Positions 1 to 7,659 of a stretch of 64,000 bases of DNA are shown here, in pieces. The stretch lies in NCBI RefSeq assembly GCF_013386765.1, contig NZ_JACARE010000018.1:19535-83534 (forward strand), in the 5' to 3' direction. How positions within the stretch are numbered: position 1 is the first letter of the stretch; each line of letters starts with the position of its first letter. The stretch comes from Pseudomonas yamanorum. Its GTDB lineage: Bacteria > Pseudomonadota > Gammaproteobacteria > Pseudomonadales > Pseudomonadaceae. Below the pieces are notes generated by a model. That model saw only the letters and a program-made list of their open reading frames with translations, did no database searches and was not told the origin of the DNA. Both the position numbers and the translations under genes were made by a program.

Positions 1-582
1 ACCGCGCTGCCGATCATCCTGCACCTGACCACCGCCGAGAGTTACAAGCTGGCCCTCGGTGTGGCAATGCTGCTGTCGATCCCCAGCCTGGCCGTCAGCC
101 TGCCGCTGCGCAGCATCAAGGGTTGGGCGATGTTGCTGGGGGTTACCGCAGCGATTGGTTGCGCCGGCTGGTTCCTGCGCAGTTGGGTGCCGCCCGCGAC
201 GCTGTGGATGACCGAAGTGGCCATCAGCACCCAACTGCAGGACCGCACGCCCGGCGATGACCTCAAAGAAGTCAGCGCCGCGCAACTGCGCAGCAGCGGT
301 TTGTATGCCTACACCGCGATCAACGCGCCCCGCGGGCTGGATGAACGGATCTACCATGTGTGGAAATTCAACGGCAAGGAAGTCGACCGTATCGCCCTGG
401 ACATTCATGGCGGGCGCAAGGAAGGCTATCGGGCCTGGACCCACAAGCAGAACTTCCCCGCCGACTCGGTGGGACGCTGGCAGGTACGGGTGCTGACCGA
501 AGATGGCCAAGTGATCGGCGTGTTGCGCTTCAAGGTGACTGATCCCGGTCAGGACACCACAACGCCGGACGCGCCAAAGTAG
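1..582 (+). CDS. DUF5924/DUF2914 family membrane protein, C-terminal part
   Basis: The reading frame is open from base 1 with no convincing start, so the gene begins left of the window; about 193 residues are present. The visible part has a hydrophobic segment near the left edge and another at bases 121-190, then a soluble beta-rich domain. That domain carries the DUF2914 pattern: a W-F-N-G box, an R-x-G-Y-R-A-W-T-x-K stretch, a G-R-W-Q-V-R-V strand and a final L-R-F-K-V strand. Function is unknown; DUF2914 is usually an extracytoplasmic domain attached to membrane helices. A 55-bp gap separates it from the lipid transporter genes, so co-transcription is possible but not shown. Confidence 0.7.
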   Translation, partial: TALPIILHLTTAESYKLALGVAMLLSIPSLAVSLPLRSIKGWAMLLGVTAAIGCAGWFLRSWVPPATLWMTEVAISTQLQDRTPGDDLKEVSAAQLRSSGLYAYTAINAPRGLDERIYHVWKFNGKEVDRIALDIHGGRKEGYRAWTHKQNFPADSVGRWQVRVLTEDGQVIGVLRFKVTDPGQDTTTPDAPK

Positions 583-637
583 TCAGGATCGTGCTATTAC
601 GTAGGAATTCTGGAATAGCCAAACAAGCTCGGAGCTT

Positions 638-1786
638 ATGACCAGTAGCACAACGGCCGGTGCCGCCCATCTGGACACGTCCACCCAGCCTCCACTGCTG
701 AGGATTACGGGGGATTGGACGCTTGCCCACTATGCCAACCTGAAGAAGCTGTCGGAAAAGCTCGACGGCCAGTACGACGCGGGCGCACGCATCGACCTCA
801 ACGGCCTGGGCGCTCTGGACACCGCCGGCGCCTCGCTGCTGGTGGAATTGCTCGGCCCCGAGCGCATCGAACAATCCGCCGAACAAACCGACTGCAGCCT
901 CTCGGCCGCCGACCGCGCACTGCTGAAAACCGTCTACCGCTCGCTGAACGACTTCTGCGTGCCGGTAAAAGAACCGGAAGAGGCCGCCGGCATTATGTTG
1001 CTGGCACGCATCGGCAGCGCGGTGTACACCGTCTGGCAAGACGGCATGAAGTTACTGGGTTTTATCGGCCTGATCCTCGAGACCTTCGCCCGTGGCGTAT
1101 TCCGGCCCAAGCGCTGGCGCGTGACGCCGATGGTTGCGCATATCGAACAAACCGGCCTCGACGCGGCGCCCATCGTCGCCCTGCTGACCTTCCTGGTGGG
1201 CGCGGTGGTGGCGTTTCTCGGTGCCACGGTGCTGGCCAGTTTTGGCGCGAGCATCTTTACCGTGGACCTGGTGGCGTTCTCCTTCCTGCGGGAATTTGGC
1301 GTGTTGCTCACCGCGATCCTGATGGCCGGCCGCACCGCCAGTGCCTTCACCGCGCAAATCGGCTCGATGAAGGCCAACGAAGAAATCGACGCGATCCGCA
1401 CCCTGGGCCTGGACCCGATGGAGTTGCTGGTGCTGCCCCGCGTGCTGGCGTTGCTGGTGGCGCTGCCGATGCTGACATTCCTGGCAATGATCTCGGGGAT
1501 TATCGGCGGCGGCGTGGTGTGTGCGGTGGCCCTGGATATTTCGCCGGCGATGTTCCTCTCGCTGCTGCAATCGGACATTGGCGTGCAGCACTTTATCGTC
1601 GGCATGATCAAGGCGCCGATCTTCGCATTCCTGATCGCCGCCATCGGCTGCCTGGAAGGCTTCAAGGTCAGCGGCAGCGCCGAGTCCGTCGGTGCCCACA
1701 CCACCTCCAGCGTGGTGCAATCGATTTTCGTGGTGATCGTGCTGGATGCGGTGGCCGCACTGTTCTTCATGGAGATGGGCTGGTGA
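638..1786 (+). CDS. MlaE-family ABC transporter permease with N-terminal STAS domain
   Basis: 382 residues. Residues about 20-110 form a STAS-like domain (the D-L-N-G-L-G-A-L-D-T-A-G-A motif is typical), and residues about 150-382 form the MlaE permease with five or so membrane helices, including the conserved E-F-G-V-L-L-T-A-I-L-M-A-G-R-T stretch and the N-E-E-I-D-A-I loop. MlaE permeases move glycerophospholipids between inner and outer membranes together with an ATPase and an MCE ring. The stop overlaps the start of the ATPase gene (GTGA), and MCE and lipoprotein genes follow, so this is a complete four-gene transporter. The STAS domain is fused here, whereas E. coli has a separate MlaB. 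It is distinct from the ttg2/mla locus known elsewhere in pseudomonads. Confidence 0.92.
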   Translation: MTSSTTAGAAHLDTSTQPPLLRITGDWTLAHYANLKKLSEKLDGQYDAGARIDLNGLGALDTAGASLLVELLGPERIEQSAEQTDCSLSAADRALLKTVYRSLNDFCVPVKEPEEAAGIMLLARIGSAVYTVWQDGMKLLGFIGLILETFARGVFRPKRWRVTPMVAHIEQTGLDAAPIVALLTFLVGAVVAFLGATVLASFGASIFTVDLVAFSFLREFGVLLTAILMAGRTASAFTAQIGSMKANEEIDAIRTLGLDPMELLVLPRVLALLVALPMLTFLAMISGIIGGGVVCAVALDISPAMFLSLLQSDIGVQHFIVGMIKAPIFAFLIAAIGCLEGFKVSGSAESVGAHTTSSVVQSIFVVIVLDAVAALFFMEMGW

Positions 1787-2586
1787 GTCGCTTACGTCGT
1801 GCGCCCACCGAGGCGGTGATTGAAGTCCGTGGCCTGTGCAACCGCTTTGGCCCGCAAAGCGTGCACGAAAACCTCGACCTGGACTTGTACAAGGGCGAGA
1901 TCCTCGCGGTGGTCGGCGGGTCCGGCAGCGGCAAGTCGGTGCTGCTGCGCAGCATCATTGGCTTGCGCCAGCCGAGCGAAGGGCAGGTGCGGGTGTTCGG
2001 GCAGAACCTGCCGAGCTTGTCGGAACACGAACGTTCGATGGTGGAACGGCGCTTCGGCGTGCTGTTCCAGAAGGGCGCGCTGTTTTCCTCGCTGACGGTC
2101 ACGGAAAACGTCGCCTTGCCGCTGATCGAACATGCCGGCCTCAGCCGTCCCGACGCCGAACACCTGGCGGCGGTAAAGCTGGCGTTGGCCGGGTTGCCGC
2201 TGTCGGCTGCCGATAAATACCCATCATCACTCTCCGGCGGCATGATCAAGCGCGCAGCCCTGGCCCGTGCCCTGGCGTTGGACCCGGACATCCTGTTTCT
2301 CGACGAACCCACCGCTGGCCTCGACCCGATCGGCGCCGCCGCCTTCGATCAACTGATCCTGACCCTGCGCGATGCGTTGGGCCTGAGCGTGTTCCTGGTC
2401 ACTCACGACCTCGACACGCTGTACACCATCACCGACCGTGTAGCGGTGCTGGCGCAGAAAAAGGTACTGGTGGCGGATGCCATCGATGTCGTCTCGGAAA
2501 CCGACGACGCCTGGATTCACGAATACTTCCATGGCCCACGGGGCCGCGCGGCATTGGATGCCGCTCAACTGCTCAACGAGGTATGA
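1783..2586 (+). CDS. MlaF-type ABC transporter ATP-binding protein
   Basis: 267 residues from a GTG at 1783 that overlaps the permease stop by four bases, indicating translational coupling; a longer upstream frame exists but only shadows the permease gene. Walker A is G-G-S-G-S-G-K-S, the signature is L-S-G-G-M-I-K-R-A (the M after GG is typical of MlaF), Walker B is I-L-F-L-D-E-P-T, and the switch histidine lies in V-T-H-D-L-D. It should energise lipid transport by the adjacent permease. The MCE gene starts two bases after its stop. Confidence 0.93.
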   Translation: MSRLRRAPTEAVIEVRGLCNRFGPQSVHENLDLDLYKGEILAVVGGSGSGKSVLLRSIIGLRQPSEGQVRVFGQNLPSLSEHERSMVERRFGVLFQKGALFSSLTVTENVALPLIEHAGLSRPDAEHLAAVKLALAGLPLSAADKYPSSLSGGMIKRAALARALALDPDILFLDEPTAGLDPIGAAAFDQLILTLRDALGLSVFLVTHDLDTLYTITDRVAVLAQKKVLVADAIDVVSETDDAWIHEYFHGPRGRAALDAAQLLNEV

Positions 2587-2587
2587 C

Positions 2588-3526
2588 ATGGAAACCCGAG
2601 CCCATCATGTGATGATCGGTCTGTTCAGCGTGATCGTCGTGGTCGGTGCCATGCTGTTCGGCCTGTGGCTGGCCAAGTCCAGCGTCGACAGCGCGTTTCA
2701 GGATTACGAAGTGGTGTTCAACGAGGCCGTCAGCGGTCTGTCCCAGGGCAGCGCGGTGCAATACAGCGGGATCAAGGTGGGCGATGTCACCAGCCTGCGC
2801 CTCGACCCGAAAGACCCGCGCCGGGTGCTGGCGCGCATCCGCCTGGCCGGGCAAACGCCGATCAAGGAAGACACCCAGGCCAAGCTGGCCCTGACCGGCA
2901 TCACTGGCACCTCGATCATCCAGCTCAGCGGCGGCACGCCCCAAAGCCCGGAACTCAAGGGCAAGGACGGCAACTTGCCGGAGATCATTGCGTCGCCATC
3001 GCCGATCGCGCGCCTGCTGAACAACAGCAATGACCTGATGACCAGCATCAACCTGCTGCTGCACAACGCCAACCACATGTTCTCCCGGGAGAACGTCGAA
3101 CGCCTCAGCAATACCCTGGACAACCTGCAACAGACCACCGGCGCCATCGCCGACCAACGCGGCGACATCAAGGTGGTGATGCAGCAATTGATACAGGTGA
3201 GCAAACAGGCCAGCGCCACCCTGGAGCAAACCACCGCGCTGATGCGCAACGCCAACGGTTTGCTCAATGATCAGGGCAAGCAGATGTTCGGCAGCGCCGA
3301 GAAGGCCATGCAGTCCCTTCAACAAAGCACGGCCACCATCGACACCTTGCTGACCAACAACAAGGACTCCCTGAACAGCGGCATGCAGGGTCTCAACGAA
3401 CTGGCGCCCGCGGTGCGCGAGCTGCGGGAAACCCTGGGTTCGTTACGCGCGATTTCCCGCCGCCTGGAAGCCAACCCCAGCGGTTACCTGCTGGGCAGCG
3501 ACAAGAACAAGGAGTTCACGCCATGA
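2588..3526 (+). CDS. MCE (MlaD-like) periplasmic lipid-binding protein
   Basis: 312 residues from the ATG at 2588, the first codon after the ATPase stop. Residues about 8-30 form a single N-terminal membrane anchor. An MCE/MlaD domain follows at about 38-120 (Y-S-G-I-K-V-G-D-V, and T-G-I-T-G-T-S-I-I-Q-L). A long helical C-terminus at about 150-290 is rich in N, Q and T and resembles the coiled segments of longer MCE proteins. It is expected to form a ring in the periplasm that shuttles phospholipid. Its last codons overlap the lipoprotein gene (ATGA). Confidence 0.92.
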   Translation: METRAHHVMIGLFSVIVVVGAMLFGLWLAKSSVDSAFQDYEVVFNEAVSGLSQGSAVQYSGIKVGDVTSLRLDPKDPRRVLARIRLAGQTPIKEDTQAKLALTGITGTSIIQLSGGTPQSPELKGKDGNLPEIIASPSPIARLLNNSNDLMTSINLLLHNANHMFSRENVERLSNTLDNLQQTTGAIADQRGDIKVVMQQLIQVSKQASATLEQTTALMRNANGLLNDQGKQMFGSAEKAMQSLQQSTATIDTLLTNNKDSLNSGMQGLNELAPAVRELRETLGSLRAISRRLEANPSGYLLGSDKNKEFTP

Positions 3527-4182
3527 AGCGTGCTTACCAAATGATCGCCCCCGTTGCGCTGGCATTGGTCAGTGCATGCTCGATCCTGCCCAAGGCGGAT
3601 CCTTCGGACGTGTACCGGCTGCCTTCGGCGCAGACGCCTACGCAAGCCAGCCCTGTGGCCTGGTCGCTGCGCGTGGCCAAGCCGCAGACCAGCGAATTCC
3701 TCGACAGCCCACGAATTGCCGTGGTGCCCAACGGCGACTTGATCAGCAGCTACGCGAATTCACGCTGGAGCGATCCGGCGCCGGTGCTGTTGCGCAACCG
3801 GTTGCTGGACGGCTTCCAGCGGGATGGGCGGGTGACGTTGCTCAGTACCGACGAGACCAATCTGCAAGCGGACTTTGAGCTGGGCGGGCAGTTGCAGGCT
3901 TTTCAGAGCGAGTATCGCGGCAGCGCGGTTGAGGTGGTGATACGCCTGGATGCGCGGCTGGTACGCGGGAGTGATCAGCGGATTATTGCCAGCAAGCGGT
4001 TTGAGGTGCGGCAGCCGGTGGGGGATACCAAGGTGCCGGCTGTAGTCGCCGGGTTTGGTCAGGCTGGGGATGCGTTGAACAAGCAAGTGGTGGATTGGGT
4101 GGTGGGCCTGGGAAGCCGCGCTTTTGTGGCGAGGGAGCTTGCTCCCGTTGGGCTGCGTAGCAGCCCCAAAACCAGCCAATAA
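3523..4182 (+). CDS. PqiC/ABC-type transport auxiliary lipoprotein (tail encoded by a REP element)
   Basis: 219 residues, starting in an ATGA overlap with the MCE gene. It has a short signal peptide ending in the lipobox L-V-S-A-C, so it should be an outer-membrane lipoprotein. The body matches the PqiC/YmbA auxiliary family, with the D-S-P-R-I-A-V-V-P and Y-A-N-S-R-W-S-D-P-A-P-V-L-L motifs that define it. It is the outer-membrane partner of the MCE transporter encoded just upstream. The last 20 or so residues (from about residue 202) are translated from the left arm of an inverted REP pair at 4126-4255 and are unlikely to belong to the ancestral protein. Confidence 0.88.
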   Translation: MKRAYQMIAPVALALVSACSILPKADPSDVYRLPSAQTPTQASPVAWSLRVAKPQTSEFLDSPRIAVVPNGDLISSYANSRWSDPAPVLLRNRLLDGFQRDGRVTLLSTDETNLQADFELGGQLQAFQSEYRGSAVEVVIRLDARLVRGSDQRIIASKRFEVRQPVGDTKVPAVVAGFGQAGDALNKQVVDWVVGLGSRAFVARELAPVGLRSSPKTSQ

Positions 4183-4255
4183 GCTTCGACTGACACGCCT
4201 GCGAAACCTTGCTGGGGCCGCTTCGCGGCCCAACGGGAGCAAGCTCCCTCGCCAC
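4126..4255. repeat. REPIN: inverted pair of GTGGCGAGGGAGC-type REPs
   Basis: The left arm starts GTGGCGAGGGAGCTTGCTCC at 4126 and its inverse complement ends at 4255. Each arm folds into a small hairpin and the two arms can pair with one another. This is the REPIN architecture common in P. fluorescens genomes, spread by a RAYT transposase encoded elsewhere. The left arm lies inside the 3' end of the auxiliary lipoprotein gene. The right arm lies just beyond the stop of the convergent SpmAB-like gene. Confidence 0.85.
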
Positions 4256-4269
4256 AGTTGACCTAGGTT

Positions 4270-5499
4270 TTAGCCGAAGAACCAGTAGCACACCGCAATC
4301 GCTGCCACCACGCCGGCAAACTCCGCCAACAACGCACACCCGACTGCGTGCCGCGCCCGCTGGATGCCCACCGAGCCAAAGTACACCGCCAACACATAGA
4401 ACGTGGTCTCGGTACTGCCCTGGATCGTCGCCGCCACCAGCGCCGGGAAGCTGTCCACGCCCTGGGTCTGCATCGTCTCGATCAACATCGCCCGCGCCGC
4501 ACTGCCGGAGAACGGCTTTACCATCGCCGTCGGCAACGCATCGACAAAGCGCGTATCCATGCCGGTCCAGGCCACCACATGGCGAATCCCTTCCAGGCCG
4601 AAATCCAGCGCGCCCGACGCCCGCAACACACCCACCGCACACAGCATCGCCACCAGGTACGGCAGCAGGTTCTTGGCCACGTCGAAGCCTTCCTTGGCGC
4701 CTTCGACAAACGCCTCGTAGACCTTGACCTTGCGCAGCGCGCCAATCACCAGGAACAACATGATCAACCCGAACAGCGTCAGGTTGCCGAGGATCGATGA
4801 CAACCCCGCCAGCGCAGTGGCTGAGAGCGTCGCCAGCAAGGCCATGAAGCCACCCAGTACCAGCGCCCCCGGAATCAGGTACGCCAGCACCACTGGGTCC
4901 CACAGCCGCAGGCGTTGCATCACCGCCACCGACAGCAGGCCCACCAGGGTCGAAGCGCTGGTGGCCAACAGGATCGGCAGGAACACCAGCGTCGGGTCGG
5001 CCGCCCCTTGCTGGGCGCGGTACATGAAGATCGTCACCGGCAGCAGGGTCAGGGAAGAGGCGTTGAGCACCAGGAACAGGATCTGCGCATTACTGGCGGT
5101 GTTGGGGATCGGGTTGAGCTCTTGCAGCGCCTTCATGGCCTTGAGGCCGATGGGCGTAGCGGCGTTGTCGAGACCCAGGCCGTTGGCGGCGAAGTTGAGG
5201 GTGATCAAGCCGATGGCCGGGTGGCCGGCGGGCACTTCCGGCATCAGGCGGCGAAACAGTGGGCCCAGCGCCTTGGCCAGCCAGTCGACGATCCCGGCTT
5301 TCTCGGCGATGCGCAGGAAGCCCAGCCACAAGGTCAGCGTGCCGAACAGCAGCACCATCACCTCGACCGACAACTTGGCCATGGCGAAGATGCTTTCCAC
5401 CATCGCCGCAAAGATGCCGGCGTTGCCGCCGATCAGCCATTGCGCCAGTGCAGACACCATCGCCACGATAAAAAAGCCAAGCCACAGGCCATTGAGCAT
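4270..5499 (-). CDS. SpmA-SpmB fusion, nucleoside-recognition (Gate) domain membrane protein
   Basis: 409 residues, strongly hydrophobic, with about ten predicted membrane helices. The N-terminal half (about 1-200) resembles spore maturation protein A, with the motif N-F-A-A-N-G-L-G-L-D-N-A-A-T-P. The C-terminal half (about 220-409) resembles SpmB, with A-T-I-Q-G-S-T-E-T-T-F-Y-V. Gram-negative bacteria often carry the two as one fused protein; a transport role is assumed and the substrate is unknown. It is a single gene, separated from gltP upstream by a terminator hairpin. Confidence 0.88.
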   Translation of the reverse strand: MLNGLWLGFFIVAMVSALAQWLIGGNAGIFAAMVESIFAMAKLSVEVMVLLFGTLTLWLGFLRIAEKAGIVDWLAKALGPLFRRLMPEVPAGHPAIGLITLNFAANGLGLDNAATPIGLKAMKALQELNPIPNTASNAQILFLVLNASSLTLLPVTIFMYRAQQGAADPTLVFLPILLATSASTLVGLLSVAVMQRLRLWDPVVLAYLIPGALVLGGFMALLATLSATALAGLSSILGNLTLFGLIMLFLVIGALRKVKVYEAFVEGAKEGFDVAKNLLPYLVAMLCAVGVLRASGALDFGLEGIRHVVAWTGMDTRFVDALPTAMVKPFSGSAARAMLIETMQTQGVDSFPALVAATIQGSTETTFYVLAVYFGSVGIQRARHAVGCALLAEFAGVVAAIAVCYWFFG

Positions 5500-5551
5500 C
5501 AGTTGAATCCCCCGAAAGATGGGGCGAATGATAGCGGGGCTGACAGAAACG

Positions 5552-5578
5552 ACAAACCCCGGATTTTCCGGGGTTTGT
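5552..5578 (-). terminator. Intrinsic terminator of gltP
   Basis: ACAAACCCCGG and its inverse complement enclose a four-base ATTT/AAAT-type loop, a GC-rich 11-bp stem. It sits 20 bp beyond the gltP stop on the minus strand, and the sequence after the stem on that strand is T-rich but interrupted. It separates gltP from the SpmAB-like gene. Confidence 0.75.
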
Positions 5579-5598
5579 GTAGGAGGCAGTCCTGGCGA

Positions 5599-6930
5599 TC
5601 AGCCGCGACTGGTCTCGCCGGCCGGCAGCACTTGCTTGGTGCGCCAGTGCGGCAGCGAGTTCCAGTAGCGCTCGCCCTTGGCGTCGTCGTACATGCCTTC
5701 CCAGCGGGAGATGACCAGTACGGCCAGGGCGTTGCCGATCACGTTCAGTGCGGTACGGGCCATGTCCATGATGCGGTCGACACCGGCGATGAACGCCAGG
5801 CCTTCCAGCGGAATGCCCACGCTGCCCAGGGTCGCCAGCAGCACCACGAAGGACACGCCCGGCACACCGGCGATGCCTTTGGAGGTGACCATCAGGGTCA
5901 ATACCAGCATCAGTTGCTGGCCAATCGACAGGTCGATGCCATACAGCTGGGCGATAAAGATCGCGGCGATGCTCTGGTACAGGGTCGAGCCGTCGAGGTT
6001 GAACGAATAACCGGTGGGTACCACGAAGCTGCAGATCGCTTTCGGCGCGCCGTAGGCTTCCATCTTCTCGATCACACGCGGCAGCACGGTTTCGGAACTG
6101 GCGGTGGAGTAGGCCAGTACCAGCTCATCCTTGAAGATGCGCATCAGCTTGAGAATCGAGAAGCCAAACAGGCGAGCGATCAAACCCAGTACCGCAAAGG
6201 CGAAGAACAGAATCGCGACGTAAACCAGGATCACCAGCTTGGCCAGCGGCAGCAGCGAGGCGAAACCGAAATTGGCGACCGTCACCGCGATCAGCGCAAA
6301 CACGCCGATTGGGGCGTACTTCATGATCATGTGGGTGACTTTGAACATGCTCTCGGACACGCCCTGGAACATGGTCACCAGGGGTTCGCGCAGTTCAGGC
6401 TTGAGGCTCGACAAGCCGAGGCCGAACAACACCGAGAAGAAGATGATCGGCAGCATGTCGCCACGGGCCACGGCGGCGAAGATGTTCGACGGGATCAGGT
6501 TGAGGATCGTCTCGATGAACGCGTGCTCGTGCTGAACCTCGGCGGCGGTGGCGGTGTATTTGGAGATGTCGACGGTACCCAGGGTACTCATGTCGATACC
6601 GGCACCCGGATGGAACAGGTTCGCCAGCAGCAGGCCGACCACAATGGCGATGGTGGTGACCACTTCGAAGTAAAGGATGGTTTTTACGCCGATCCGACCG
6701 AGCTTTTTCGCATCCCCAACACCGGCGATTCCGACAATCAGCGACGAAATCACGATCGGGATAACGATCATCTTGATCAGGCGGATAAAGATATCGCCAG
6801 CGGGCTGCAACACGTTGCTGATCCACCAGGCCTTTTCGGCACTGAAATGGTTAAGCACCGCACCGATTGCAATCCCCAGCACCAGACCGATGAGGATCTG
6901 CCAGGCGAGGCTTAGCTTTGCCTTCTTCAT
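5599..6930 (-). CDS. gltP: Glutamate/aspartate:proton symporter GltP
   Basis: 443 residues, a dicarboxylate/amino acid:cation symporter (DAACS/SLC1) of normal length with eight membrane helices and two re-entrant loops. Signatures include the serine-rich A-S-S-E-T-V-L-P-R-V motif in the first hairpin and the S-F-N-L-D-G-S-T-L-Y-Q binding-site stretch. It imports glutamate or aspartate with protons; C4-dicarboxylates are possible but less likely given the closeness to GltP. The start has AAGTAAGGG a few bases upstream. The 5' region holds a nested inverted repeat (6959-7013) that may be part of its leader. Confidence 0.92.
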   Translation of the reverse strand: MKKAKLSLAWQILIGLVLGIAIGAVLNHFSAEKAWWISNVLQPAGDIFIRLIKMIVIPIVISSLIVGIAGVGDAKKLGRIGVKTILYFEVVTTIAIVVGLLLANLFHPGAGIDMSTLGTVDISKYTATAAEVQHEHAFIETILNLIPSNIFAAVARGDMLPIIFFSVLFGLGLSSLKPELREPLVTMFQGVSESMFKVTHMIMKYAPIGVFALIAVTVANFGFASLLPLAKLVILVYVAILFFAFAVLGLIARLFGFSILKLMRIFKDELVLAYSTASSETVLPRVIEKMEAYGAPKAICSFVVPTGYSFNLDGSTLYQSIAAIFIAQLYGIDLSIGQQLMLVLTLMVTSKGIAGVPGVSFVVLLATLGSVGIPLEGLAFIAGVDRIMDMARTALNVIGNALAVLVISRWEGMYDDAKGERYWNSLPHWRTKQVLPAGETSRG

Positions 6931-6958
6931 GTCATTACCCTTACTTCAAGTGGACTCA

Positions 6959-7013
6959 GGCAGATGCGCCAGCAGCTGGAACGCTCGAGAGCGAAAAAGT
7001 GGGTGCATCTGCC
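6959..7013. promoter_or_regulatory. Nested inverted repeat in the gltP 5' region
   Basis: A perfect 9-bp inverted repeat, GGCAGATGC at 6959-6967 and GCATCTGCC at 7005-7013, encloses a second perfect palindrome, CGCTCGAGAGCG at 6982-6993. On the minus strand this is within 85 bases of the gltP start, so it could be a structured leader. On the plus strand it could be the 5' domain of a short RNA ending at the terminator at 7147. Only the pairing is seen; the role is inferred. Confidence 0.45.
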
Positions 7014-7121
7014 TCCGTAGAAGGTCACCGCAGTTGGCCGATATGGCTCACTGGCAGGCGAAAAAAGGCGCAACTATTCCGATGCAAGGAGGCGACGTCT
7101 AATGCCGTAAACGCCTACCCT

Positions 7122-7147
7122 ATGCCGAATCGGCATGAGTTTTTTTG
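7122..7147 (+). terminator. Orphan plus-strand intrinsic terminator
   Basis: ATGCCG-AAT-CGGCAT at 7122-7136 is followed by GAG and then seven T. The T-run lies only on the plus-strand side. No gene lies upstream on the plus strand: gltP and the Ivy-type gene are both on the minus strand. If it is real, it ends an unannotated plus-strand transcript starting between about 6935 and 7100. Confidence 0.5.
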
Positions 7148-7428
7148 AGTTTTTCTGTCTGAACGGTCAGTTCGAATACGACATTTCGGCAGGCATAAAT
7201 GCCGCGAACCGGCCATTTCAGGCTCGCGCAGGGTTTTTTGAAAATCTACGGCCGCGGTCGAAAACCCCTGAAATTTCCTACGCATACCATCGAAAAACTC
7301 TTCTGGCAGGAGACAAACTTTCTCGATAGATGGTCACGTGGAAACACCAGGAAATGGTTGAGGCGACGCAAAAAGGGAAATTGCCGCTATGGGCGGTATC
7401 ACAGAAGCGGGCATAAGAGGCATAAGCC

Positions 7429-7470
7429 CGTCGCAAGTTCCACAAGCCATCGGCTTGCGAACTTGCGTCG
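7429..7470. other. Long imperfect hairpin of unknown role
   Basis: GCAAGTTC (7433-7440) pairs with GAACTTGC (7459-7466), and inside it CAAGCC (7443-7448) pairs with GGCTTG (7452-7457) around a three-base ATC loop. Together these make 14 base pairs plus a few flanking ones. No T-run follows on either strand, so it is not an obvious terminator. It does not match the REP types seen elsewhere in the window. Confidence 0.5.
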
Positions 7471-7564
7471 CAGCTTTTCACCTGACCCGGCCCTTGCGCA
7501 GGCACTCCCTGTACCCGTAGGTCACGCCGATCCGATCGATCAGAGCAACCCGGCCCCTTGGTCA

Positions 7565-7654
7565 TGCACCGCCCTTGTCGGGCCGTGCAAACAGAAAGAA
7601 GCGTGGCGCTCCTTTCTATGGACGATAAGCCGGTAGACGACAGGGTCGTCAGAC
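7565..7654. other. Cluster of three compact hairpins next to the ivy-like stop codon
   Basis: Three hairpins follow one another: GCACCGCCC with GGGCCGTGC around 7565-7589, AGAAAGAAGCG with CGCTCCTTTCT around 7593-7618, and GGTAGACGAC with GTCGTCAGACC around 7631-7654. The last ends five bases from the stop of the minus-strand Ivy-type gene. They may act as transcription end points or 3' stabilisers, or be part of a structured RNA. None has a clear U-tract. Confidence 0.4.
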
Positions 7655-7659
7655 CGAAC

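Larger units (their letters stand above)
6931..7659. other. 729-bp non-coding region upstream of gltP with several strong hairpins
   Basis: No reading frame here has protein-like composition; the longest frames are arginine-rich with no family resemblance. The stretch holds a nested inverted repeat (6959-7013), a plus-strand terminator-like hairpin (7122-7147), a long hairpin (7429-7470) and three compact hairpins (7565-7654). The divergent gltP promoter must lie at its left end. The hairpins at the right end abut the stop codon of the Ivy-type gene and may terminate it. Confidence 0.6.

Noticed and set aside
638..4182. Assigning these genes as ttg2ABCDE (toluene tolerance/mla)
   Set aside because: The permease has a fused STAS domain, the order is permease-ATPase-MCE-lipoprotein, and there is no MlaC-type periplasmic carrier. 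It is a related but separate transporter.
4915..6915. 666-codon plus-strand frame across gltP and the SpmAB-like gene
   Set aside because: It spans two real minus-strand genes and a terminator, with no family resemblance.
7199..7636. 145-codon plus-strand frame in the region upstream of gltP
   Set aside because: The product is rich in Arg, Lys and His with no hydrophobic core or known motif, and the frame runs through several hairpins.
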